Of a DNA stretch of 64,000 nt, positions 18,628 to 25,999 are shown in pieces; positions within the stretch are counted from its first letter, which is position 1, and the number at the start of each line of letters is the position of its first letter. The stretch lies in contig DDEU01000088.1 of NCBI GenBank assembly GCA_002336815.1, positions 5,098-69,097 of the forward strand. The letters are read 5' to 3'. The DNA is from Chitinophagaceae bacterium UBA1946 (GTDB lineage Bacteria; Bacteroidota; Bacteroidia; Chitinophagales; Chitinophagaceae). Position numbers and translations under genes: made by a program. The notes under the pieces were generated by a model. The model was not told where the DNA came from, did not search any database, and worked only from the letters and a program-made list of their open reading frames with translations.

Positions 18628-18641
18628 ACGCAACGATGCGT
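18628..18641. repeat. Short near-palindrome between GH67 and SDR genes
   Basis: ACGCAACGATGCGT has 5-bp perfect arms (ACGCA/TGCGT) around ACGA. It sits in the 83-bp gap before the dehydrogenase gene. It resembles the LacI-type sites in shape but not in sequence, and could equally be a dispersed intergenic repeat. Confidence 0.3.
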
Positions 18642-18677
18642 AATTGATGTACAAATGCCTGTAACAAAATATAAAAA

Positions 18678-19421
18678 ATGAGTACAAAAAAAATAGCGAT
18701 TGTAACAGGCGGTGGAAGCGGTTTAGGTTATGCCATTGCACAAAAATTTACAGTCAACGGAATTACAACCATTATTGCAGGACGGGATATAGAGAAACTG
18801 AATAAGGCCAAAGAACAACTAGGTGATTTGTGCTTTGCCATGCCATGCGACGTGTGCGACCTAAAGTCAATCCCTGCTTTTGTTGAAAAGCTGTTGTCAC
18901 AATTTGGACAAATTGATATACTGGTAAACAATGCCGGCATCAATTTGAAAAAAGAATTCACGGAAGTAACAGACGAAGATTTTCAAAACATACTTACTAC
19001 CAATGTAACCGCAGTATTCAGCATGAGCCGTGAAGTGGTGAAGTTCATGCTTACTAAAAATACAGGATGCATCATAAATATCAGCAGCATGGCAGCTCAA
19101 TATGGTTTGCCAAAAGTAATTGCATACAGCGCAAGTAAAACTGCCATTGACGGCATGACAAGAGCGATGGCAGTTGAACTATCACCCAAAGGCATCCGGG
19201 TAAATGCGATTGCACCCGGTTTTATATACAGTGCTATGACGGCTAAAGCACTTGACAGCGACCCGGAACGCAAAGCAAAGGTTTTTGGCCGTACACCAAT
19301 GGGCCACATGGGCCAACCGGAAGACATAGGCAATGCCGCCTTGTACCTGGCAAGTGATGCGGCTAAATATGTTACCGGCATAGTACTTCCCGTGGATGGG
19401 GGCAACAGTATTGGTTTTTAA
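18678..19421 (+). CDS. Short-chain dehydrogenase/reductase (SDR)
   Basis: A 247-aa cytoplasmic NAD(P)-dependent oxidoreductase of the classical SDR family. The cofactor motif TGGGSGLG is at the N-terminus, NNAG at about 85, the catalytic serine in INISSMAAQYG, the YSASK (YxxxK) motif, and PVDGGNSIGF at the C-terminus. It is the only cytoplasmic enzyme early in the operon. Directly after the GH67 alpha-glucuronidase it may act on the released uronic acid, for instance as a fructuronate/mannonate oxidoreductase, or as a gluconate-type dehydrogenase. Family membership is certain; the substrate is inference. 17 bp separate it from the next gene. Confidence 0.88.
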   Translation: MSTKKIAIVTGGGSGLGYAIAQKFTVNGITTIIAGRDIEKLNKAKEQLGDLCFAMPCDVCDLKSIPAFVEKLLSQFGQIDILVNNAGINLKKEFTEVTDEDFQNILTTNVTAVFSMSREVVKFMLTKNTGCIINISSMAAQYGLPKVIAYSASKTAIDGMTRAMAVELSPKGIRVNAIAPGFIYSAMTAKALDSDPERKAKVFGRTPMGHMGQPEDIGNAALYLASDAAKYVTGIVLPVDGGNSIGF

Positions 19422-19438
19422 AGAACCAACTTTTATAA

Positions 19439-21367
19439 ATGAAAAAACGATTTGCTATCATACTATTTTATGCTGTACTGGTTAGTTCCGGTAAAACACT
19501 GGCGCAAATAAAATTGCCTGCCATTGTTAGGGACAGTATGATTTTGCAAAGGGATGTACCCGTTAACATCTGGGGTTGGGCTTCACCCGGCGAAAAGATT
19601 TCCATTACATTCAATAAGAAAAAATTTACTGCCAGGGCAGATAAGAACGGCAGGTGGAAAACAATTTTACCTGCAACAAAAGCTGGCGGGCCTTATACAC
19701 TGGAACTGAGCGGCAAAAATAAAATCACGCTTCACAACGTACTTTTTGGTGATGTGTGGTTTTGCAGCGGGCAAAGCAATATGGTTCATCAGCTGCAGAT
19801 TCATGATGTACGATATGCAAAAGAAATTGCAGAAGCCAATTATCCTCACATCCGGCAATTCTGGGTTCCAAATACTACCAACCTCCAGGCACCACAGGAG
19901 GGATTGCCCTTTAGTAGCTGGCAGGCTGCTATTGGTGAAAATGTGAGGCCTTTTTCGGCAGTGGCTTATTTTTTTGCCAGGAAATTGTACAACGAATTCC
20001 ATATTCCGATCGGTATCATCAATGCTTCTGTGGGCGGGTCGCCGATCGAAGCATGGACAAGTGAGGAGGGCTTAAAAGATTTTCCGGGAACGGCTGCGGT
20101 TATTCAAAAAAATAAAGACACAGCCTGGGTAAACAGTGTTACCGAAAGAGACGGTAACTACCAGCCAGCAATACCCGAAGACCTGGGCAAGACGGGTGCA
20201 GTAAAATGGTACGAGGTTAATTACAAACCAACCGGCTGGAGAAATATCAATATACCAGGCTACTGGGAAAACCAGGGCATTAAAGATCTGGATGGCGTGG
20301 TTTGGTACCGAAAAGAAATCGATATCCCTGCTTCTATGACGGGAAAGAATGCCCGGTTGTATTTAGGACGTATTGTTGATGCAGACGAACTCTATGTCAA
20401 TGGATTGCTTACCGGCAATACAACTTACCAATACCCCCAGCGGCGTTATACTATTTTGCAAGGCATATTAAAGCCGGGCAAAAACCTTTTTGTGATCAGG
20501 GTTTCCAATACCGCTGGTGAAGGAGGTTTTGTACCAGACAAACCTTATTTTTTGTTTGCAGGCAATGATACTATTGATCTGAAAGGTACATGGCAATACA
20601 AAGTTGGAGAAGTGTTTCCTGCAATGGAAGCGAAGCCCGAACCTCCTTTCCGTTTGCAATACCAGCCAACAGCTTTGTACAATGCCATGATAGCGCCTCT
20701 ATGCAATTATACGATCAAAGGCTTTTGCTGGTACCAGGGCGAAGGCAATATACATGCCGCTGAAGCGTACCCGAAATTATTACCGGCATTGATCAGCGAC
20801 TGGCGTAAGCAATGGCAACAGCCTGCCCTGCCCTTCCTGATCGTGCAACTGCCGGGGTTTGGTGATTACAATTACACCCCGTCTGAAAGCAATTGGGCCG
20901 TACTCCGGGAAGCACAGTTAAAAACACTGTCTGTGGCTAATACAGCGTTAACGGTTGCCATTGACCTGGGAGAATGGAACGACATTCACCCGGATAATAA
21001 GAAAGATGTAGGAGAAAGGCTTGCTGTTGCTGCATTGAAACTTGCCTACAATAAAAACATTGTGGCCTCCGGCCCATTGTTTACATCTTCAGCAATTGAA
21101 GGAGATAAAATATTCATCCATTTTACCAATACCGGGAGTGGGCTGGTAACAAGTGACAATGAAGCACCGGGAGACTTCGCTATTGCAGGTGCAGATAAAA
21201 AATTTGTGTGGGCAAATACGATAATTGAAGGAGATAAAATAATTGTATCAAGCAATAAAATAAAAAAGCCAGTGTATGTAAGATATGCATGGGCAGATAA
21301 TCCTGTGCATCCAAATTTATATAACGAAGAAGGCTTGCCTGCATCCCCATTCAGAACAGATCATTAA
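19439..21367 (+). CDS. CE20-like xylo-oligosaccharide acetylesterase (sialate-O-acetylesterase fold)
   Basis: A 642-aa exported SGNH-type esterase, annotated by family as sialate O-acetylesterase. Signal peptide ends KTLAQ. Catalytic Ser113 lies in FCSGQSNM, the second block is CWYQGEGN, and the Asp/His pair is in WNDIHPDNK. Between the two halves of the SGNH domain is an inserted galactose-binding-like beta-sandwich (about residues 270-380: GYWENQGIKDLDGVVWYRKE, DELYVNGLLTG). This split arrangement is that of CE20 acetylesterases, known in Xanthomonas to deacetylate xylo-oligosaccharides next to a GH67 enzyme, the same neighbourhood as here. There is no sialic-acid gene nearby, so xylan acetyl groups are the likely target. 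Probably periplasmic. Confidence 0.83.
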   Translation: MKKRFAIILFYAVLVSSGKTLAQIKLPAIVRDSMILQRDVPVNIWGWASPGEKISITFNKKKFTARADKNGRWKTILPATKAGGPYTLELSGKNKITLHNVLFGDVWFCSGQSNMVHQLQIHDVRYAKEIAEANYPHIRQFWVPNTTNLQAPQEGLPFSSWQAAIGENVRPFSAVAYFFARKLYNEFHIPIGIINASVGGSPIEAWTSEEGLKDFPGTAAVIQKNKDTAWVNSVTERDGNYQPAIPEDLGKTGAVKWYEVNYKPTGWRNINIPGYWENQGIKDLDGVVWYRKEIDIPASMTGKNARLYLGRIVDADELYVNGLLTGNTTYQYPQRRYTILQGILKPGKNLFVIRVSNTAGEGGFVPDKPYFLFAGNDTIDLKGTWQYKVGEVFPAMEAKPEPPFRLQYQPTALYNAMIAPLCNYTIKGFCWYQGEGNIHAAEAYPKLLPALISDWRKQWQQPALPFLIVQLPGFGDYNYTPSESNWAVLREAQLKTLSVANTALTVAIDLGEWNDIHPDNKKDVGERLAVAALKLAYNKNIVASGPLFTSSAIEGDKIFIHFTNTGSGLVTSDNEAPGDFAIAGADKKFVWANTIIEGDKIIVSSNKIKKPVYVRYAWADNPVHPNLYNEEGLPASPFRTDH

Positions 21368-21378
21368 ACCAGTGTAAA

Positions 21379-22926
21379 ATGAAAAAAAAGATTTTATCCA
21401 TCGCAGTAATTACCCTGATAACATTTGGCAAGCTAACGGCACAAAATTATATGGTATTAGATGCCGCTAAAGCCGTAGACACCATCAATAAGAATATTTA
21501 TGGGCATTTTGCAGAACACCTCGGCCATTGCATTTATGGTGGTTTTTATGTGGGTGACGACAACAAAAAAATTCCCAACAAAAATGGGATAAGGCTTGAC
21601 GTTATTGAAGCATTGAAAAAACTTAAAGTGCCTGTGTTGCGGTGGCCGGGCGGATGTTTTGCTGACACCTACCACTGGAAAGATGGCATTGGACCAAAAG
21701 CCCAGCGCCCTTCCATGCTTAATATCTGGTGGGGCAATGTGAAAGAAGACAATAGTTTTGGCACCAACGAATTTCTCAATATGTGTGAAGTACTGGGTGC
21801 AGAGCCTTACCTCAGTGGCAATGTAGGAAGTGGCACTCCGCAGGAACTGGCAGACTGGGTAAAGTACACCACTCATCCTGCCAACAGCAGTCCTATGCCT
21901 GAATTAAGGGCCAAATACGGCAGGCCAAATCCATGGAAAGTAAAATTCTGGGGAATGGGAAATGAAGCGTGGGGATGTGGTGGAAATATGACGGCAGAAC
22001 ATTATGCTGATGTTTATCGCCAGTATGCAACATTTATGACCGACTGGAATAACAGTGATGGCATTTACAGGATAGCCTCCGGGGCTTCTGATGACGACTA
22101 TCACTGGACAGAAGTACTGATGAAACAACTGCCGCCCAAAATGTTCAATGCACTGGGGCTTCATCATTACTCGGTAATTGACTGGAATAAAAAAGGCTCC
22201 TCCGACAGCTTTTCTGAAACAGAATATTTCACCACTATGCAAAGAGCATTGCTGATGGAAGAGCTGGTGACCAAGCACAGTGCCATCATGGACAAATATG
22301 ATCCCCAAAAAACAAAAGCGCTGGCTGTAGATGAATGGGGAGGCTGGTATGATGTGGTGCAGGGCACAAACGAAGGATTTTTGTTTCAACAAAATACCAT
22401 GCGTGACGCCATGATAGCAGGTGCCACGCTAAATATTTTCAACAACCATTGCGACCGGGTTAAGATGGCCAACCTGGCGCAGATTATCAATGTACTGCAG
22501 GCAGTAATATTAACCAACGAAGAAAAGATGGTTCTTACACCCACTTACCATGTAATGGAAATGTACAATGTTCACCAGGATGCGTTAATGCTTCCGCTTT
22601 CCCTTACCAGCAATGATTATGTACTGGGAGATAAAAAACTGCCGGCAGTATCTGCCTCTGCATCAAAGGATAAAAATGGCGTTGCTCACCTATCTCTCGT
22701 AAATATAGATGCTTCAAAAGAACAGAAGATCACCGTGCAGTTAGGGGAGCTAAAAGTAACAACCGTTAAGGGACGTATATTAAGATCAGCGCAATTGCAG
22801 GATCACAATACTTTTGAAAAACCCGATGCTGTAAAACCAGCAGCTTTTGATAACGCTGTTTTAAAAGGGCAGGAATTAACTGTTACACTGCCCCCGTTCA
22901 GCGTGGTGGTGCTTGAATTGAAATAA
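21379..22926 (+). CDS. GH51 alpha-L-arabinofuranosidase
   Basis: A 515-aa retaining enzyme that removes alpha-L-arabinofuranosyl side chains. Signal peptide ends GKLTAQ. Catalytic acid/base Glu196 lies in FWGMGNEAWGCGG and the nucleophile Glu319 in LAVDEWGGWYD. KVPVLRWPGGCFADTYHWKD is a typical GH51 strand. The C-terminal ~110 residues are the beta-sandwich. The signal peptide places it in the periplasm, though many GH51 enzymes elsewhere are intracellular. It starts 11 bp after the CE20-like gene. A 180-bp gap with a LacI-type operator follows. Confidence 0.94.
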   Translation: MKKKILSIAVITLITFGKLTAQNYMVLDAAKAVDTINKNIYGHFAEHLGHCIYGGFYVGDDNKKIPNKNGIRLDVIEALKKLKVPVLRWPGGCFADTYHWKDGIGPKAQRPSMLNIWWGNVKEDNSFGTNEFLNMCEVLGAEPYLSGNVGSGTPQELADWVKYTTHPANSSPMPELRAKYGRPNPWKVKFWGMGNEAWGCGGNMTAEHYADVYRQYATFMTDWNNSDGIYRIASGASDDDYHWTEVLMKQLPPKMFNALGLHHYSVIDWNKKGSSDSFSETEYFTTMQRALLMEELVTKHSAIMDKYDPQKTKALAVDEWGGWYDVVQGTNEGFLFQQNTMRDAMIAGATLNIFNNHCDRVKMANLAQIINVLQAVILTNEEKMVLTPTYHVMEMYNVHQDALMLPLSLTSNDYVLGDKKLPAVSASASKDKNGVAHLSLVNIDASKEQKITVQLGELKVTTVKGRILRSAQLQDHNTFEKPDAVKPAAFDNAVLKGQELTVTLPPFSVVVLELK

Positions 22927-23063
22927 TAAAATGAAACTGTAGCGGCCGGGTCTTTTCTATCACAACAATACTTACTGTGCCGGAAAGATCATTGGACCCG
23001 TATTAATCAACACTGTTTTTAGAATTAACATGCAAACACTGACAATAATTTCCGGTTCCATTT

Positions 23064-23079
23064 ATGCAACCGATTGCAT
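23064..23079 (+). promoter_or_regulatory. Probable LacI-family operator before GH43 gene
   Basis: ATGCAACCGATTGCAT, identical over 16 bases to the site at 15346-15361. It ends 27 bp before the GH43 ATG, inside the largest gap of the operon (22927-23106). A weak TAnnTTTG-like element (TAATTTCC, 23046-23053) just upstream would place the site over the transcription start. This suggests an internal promoter under the same repressor. Confidence 0.72.
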
Positions 23080-23106
23080 TAGATTCAACCGGTAAAAATA
23101 ATAGAG

Positions 23107-24975
23107 ATGACAACCATTTATCGCAGCATTATCAGCTTCACCGGCATTTGCCTGCTGAACTTTTTTACGCTGCTGTATGCCCAAACAAACACTGCCAATC
23201 CTGCGATAAATTATCAACAGGTAAATACCTATGTGAATCCTGTACTGCCGGGTGATCATCCCGACCCTACCCTGTTACAGGTTGGGAAAGATTTTTATCA
23301 CTGCGGATCCAGTTTTCATTTCACCCCTTACCTGCCCATTTATCATTCAACAGACCTGGTTCACTGGAAGGTGATCAGCAGGGTGCTTGCTCCGGCTAAA
23401 GCTTCCTGGGTAACCGATCGTCCTTCAGCAGGCGTCTGGCAGGGTGCTCTTACCTATTTCTATGATTCCTACTGGATCTATTTTTCTGCCAACGGGCAAT
23501 GGTTTAGTAAAGCAGCAACGCCTTACGGCCCGTGGACTGAGCCAGTAAAACTTACCACCAACCCGGCTACAGGCGAACTGGGTTATGATAATTCAATTTT
23601 CGTTGATGATAACGGGAAGCCCTACATGCTTATTAAAAACATGCAAAAAGTGAACCGCATACAAGCGCTGGGAAAAGATGGGCAGCTAACCGATACAATA
23701 ATTAATCTTGATTGGGTAAATGCAAATCTGCAATACAGTTGGGCCGAAGGGCCTGTAATGTGCAAACGCAATGGCTATTACTATTATTTTCCTGCTGGAG
23801 ATGTTTCAGGTGGGCAGTATGTTCTCAGGGGAACTGCTTTAACTGCCGACTCAACAAAATGGGAAAGACTGGGAGAATTTTTTAAACCGGTTACCGATAC
23901 AACCACAGGTTTTCGGCGCCCGAATCACATTGCGGCACCACTTCAATTAGCCGATGGTACCTGGTGGACAATTGGACAGAGCTATGAAAAATATGCCAAC
24001 GATGACTGGTCGGGCAAAGGGCGCCAAACATCCCTGTATCCGGTGATATGGGAAGCTGACAGGCCATGGGGAATGGCTCCCACAAATGCGCCCATCAAAA
24101 AACCCAACCTGCCACAAACTGGCATTTTATGGAGAAGTGTACAATCAGACTATTTTGAAAAGGACAACCTCGATCTGGCATGGCATTTTTTAAATAAAAA
24201 AGATGCCCTGCACTATTCTTTCAAAGCCAGGAAGGGATGGATCAGGTTAACACCTGATAGTGGAAGAACAAGTTTGCTTCAAAAAGAAACCGACCGATAT
24301 TATTCCGCCATTACAAAAATTGATTTCAATGCTACGGACACCACTGCAAAGGCCGGGCTCTATCTAACCAACGGCAAACAAAAGGTGCATGCACGCTTGT
24401 ATGCAGGTTTTGACGAACACAAAAAAATCATTTTTCAGCTAGATACCGCAGTGCATAGTATTCCCCATACAACCGGAAATATTGTGTGGCTAAAACTTGA
24501 AAGAAACCTGCATGAGTTAACAGGCTACTACAGTGCCGATGGAAAAATATGGTTGCCGGTTGGTTTACCGATCAGTGCCGTTCCAATTGATAAAACGCAG
24601 CCTGACTACAATTCATGGGTAGGCACCTCTATTGGTTTATTTGCAGAGGGTAAGCCAGCCGACTTTGATCTTTTCATTTGCAAAGACGGGTTTTCCACCC
24701 TGCCAGCAGCCGGATACAGCAATTATTATGGAATTGAAAATTTAAATGACGGAGCAGTAACAACTAACAGTGTACATGGTGGATGGTTGATGCTAGCAGG
24801 CGTAGACCTAGGCAGTAGAAACAATGTAGCTAAAAAAGTTGAAGTAACAGCTTTGGCAAAAGCCGCTGGTAATATTGAGATCTGGCTTGATGATCTTAAA
24901 CAGGGAAAGCTGATTGCAACAATACCAGTTGCTGCCGGAAAAAAAAATCATGGAAAACATACAGCAAAGCCTTGA
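23107..24975 (+). CDS. GH43 beta-xylosidase/arabinofuranosidase, 3' end frameshifted
   Basis: A 622-aa exported enzyme. Signal peptide ends TLLYAQ. The five-bladed GH43 propeller carries base Asp53 (GDHPDPTLL), Asp161 (GYDNSIFVDD) and acid Glu214 (SWAEGPVM). It is followed by a concanavalin-like GH43 C-terminal domain (YFEKDNLDLAWHFLNKKDAL to SIGLFAEGKPADFDLF) and a CBM6-like domain (YYGIENLNDG, NIEIWLDDLKQGKLIATIPV). The CBM breaks off at a nine-A tract (24939-24947) and ends in the foreign tail NHGKHTAKP. One extra A would continue in frame to a stop at 25067 and give 653 aa. The catalytic domain is complete and probably works. Exact specificity is not readable from sequence. Confidence 0.9.
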   Translation: MTTIYRSIISFTGICLLNFFTLLYAQTNTANPAINYQQVNTYVNPVLPGDHPDPTLLQVGKDFYHCGSSFHFTPYLPIYHSTDLVHWKVISRVLAPAKASWVTDRPSAGVWQGALTYFYDSYWIYFSANGQWFSKAATPYGPWTEPVKLTTNPATGELGYDNSIFVDDNGKPYMLIKNMQKVNRIQALGKDGQLTDTIINLDWVNANLQYSWAEGPVMCKRNGYYYYFPAGDVSGGQYVLRGTALTADSTKWERLGEFFKPVTDTTTGFRRPNHIAAPLQLADGTWWTIGQSYEKYANDDWSGKGRQTSLYPVIWEADRPWGMAPTNAPIKKPNLPQTGILWRSVQSDYFEKDNLDLAWHFLNKKDALHYSFKARKGWIRLTPDSGRTSLLQKETDRYYSAITKIDFNATDTTAKAGLYLTNGKQKVHARLYAGFDEHKKIIFQLDTAVHSIPHTTGNIVWLKLERNLHELTGYYSADGKIWLPVGLPISAVPIDKTQPDYNSWVGTSIGLFAEGKPADFDLFICKDGFSTLPAAGYSNYYGIENLNDGAVTTNSVHGGWLMLAGVDLGSRNNVAKKVEVTALAKAAGNIEIWLDDLKQGKLIATIPVAAGKKNHGKHTAKP

Positions 24976-25067
24976 AAAATATTTCGGGCCAGCATGATGT
25001 ATTTATAAAATTCCCAGCGGGAACTGATCATAAATTATTGATCAAAAACATTCGGTTTTCAAAATAA
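24939..25067 (+). pseudogene. Frameshifted remainder of the GH43 CBM6-like domain
   Basis: After the A9 run the reading frame that continues the domain reads SWKTYSKALKNISGQHDVFI and then KFPAGTDHKLLIKNIRFSK before TAA at 25065-25067. This is the expected last strand pattern of a CBM6. The next gene starts only 14 bp after this stop, which fits 25067 as the original gene end. The cause may be a deletion, a sequencing error in the homopolymer, or a slippery site read by -1 slippage. Confidence 0.8.
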
Positions 25068-25081
25068 AATAAACCAGCGTC

Positions 25082-25999
25082 TTGCAAAAAAAATCTACAT
25101 ATACCATTGCATTGCTGCTATTGCTGACGCTTCCAGTAAGGGCACAGGAAATAATGAACCTTTATCCCGGATCTATCCCCAATGCCAGGAAAACTTCTGT
25201 AACCGAAGATAGTACTGACAGGTCTGCAGCACTGATAAGAAGGGTTATCACACCAACACTGGAAGTTTATTTGCCACAAAAAGAAAATGCTACCGGAGCA
25301 GCGGTGATCATATGCCCCGGGGGAAGTTATAAAGTGTTGGTATACCAGGGCGAAGGCGTTGCAAGCGCAAAGGAATTCGCAAAGCATGGAATAGCCGCTT
25401 TTGTTCTAAGATACCGGCTGCCAAATGATTCATTTGTAGCGGATAAATCCATCGCTCCTTTACAGGATGCACAACAGGCCATTAAAACAGTACGTGACAA
25501 TGCCCGGGGCTGGAGCATTGATCCGGGTAAAATAGGCATCATCGGGTTTTCAGCAGGTGGTCATTTAGCCTCCACCGCAGCCACTCATTTTAAAAATGGG
25601 TTGATTGAAAACAGCAGCAATACCAGTTTGCGTCCCGATTTTTTGATATTGGTTTATCCCGTTATCAGCATGAAGGATAGCTTGACACATCCTGACTCAA
25701 GAAGAAATTTATTAGGCGATCAGCCCACAAAAGCAATGATCGAAAATTTTTCGAACGAGTTGCAGGTCGATGAGCAAACACCACCGGCTTACATCACCCA
25801 CGCCGGTGACGACAAACTGGTAGATGCAGACAACAGCATCTTTTTTTATGAAGCGCTCAGGCACCATCATGTAGATGCCGAACTGCACATTTATCCAACC
25901 GGCGGACATGGCTTTATATTCAAACAAAAAGACTGGATGAACGAATTGTTCGAATGGATGCAACGGTCAAAATGGATCGGTTCAATAAAACAACAATGA
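25082..25999 (+). CDS. Alpha/beta-hydrolase, probable acetylesterase
   Basis: A 305-aa exported serine esterase of the BD-FAE/acetyl-esterase type. It starts at TTG (25082), because only this start gives the signal peptide MQKKSTYTIALLLLLTLPVR followed by AQ. Oxyanion-hole region IICPGGSYKVL, nucleophile Ser157 in GFSAGGHLAS, then HAGDDKLVDADNS with the acid Asp and YPTGGHGF with the catalytic His. In this setting it probably removes acetyl groups from xylan fragments. It overlaps the following GH95 gene by ATGA. A feruloyl ester target cannot be excluded. Confidence 0.85.
   Translation: MQKKSTYTIALLLLLTLPVRAQEIMNLYPGSIPNARKTSVTEDSTDRSAALIRRVITPTLEVYLPQKENATGAAVIICPGGSYKVLVYQGEGVASAKEFAKHGIAAFVLRYRLPNDSFVADKSIAPLQDAQQAIKTVRDNARGWSIDPGKIGIIGFSAGGHLASTAATHFKNGLIENSSNTSLRPDFLILVYPVISMKDSLTHPDSRRNLLGDQPTKAMIENFSNELQVDEQTPPAYITHAGDDKLVDADNSIFFYEALRHHHVDAELHIYPTGGHGFIFKQKDWMNELFEWMQRSKWIGSIKQQ

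Noticed and set aside
19439..21367. Sialic-acid metabolism suggested by the sialate O-acetylesterase fold here and at 40856
   Set aside because: No sialidase, NanA or related gene is present; the xylan context and CE20/CE6-like layouts explain both better.
22927..23063. CGGGTC/GACCCG inverted arms in the gap before GH43 considered as a terminator
   Set aside because: Arms are six bases with a loop of about 42 nt and no T run after them.
25954..25995. Upstream start for the GH95 gene (MDATVKMDRFN)
   Set aside because: It lies inside the preceding esterase gene and puts charged residues before a good signal peptide that begins at 25996 with an ATGA overlap.
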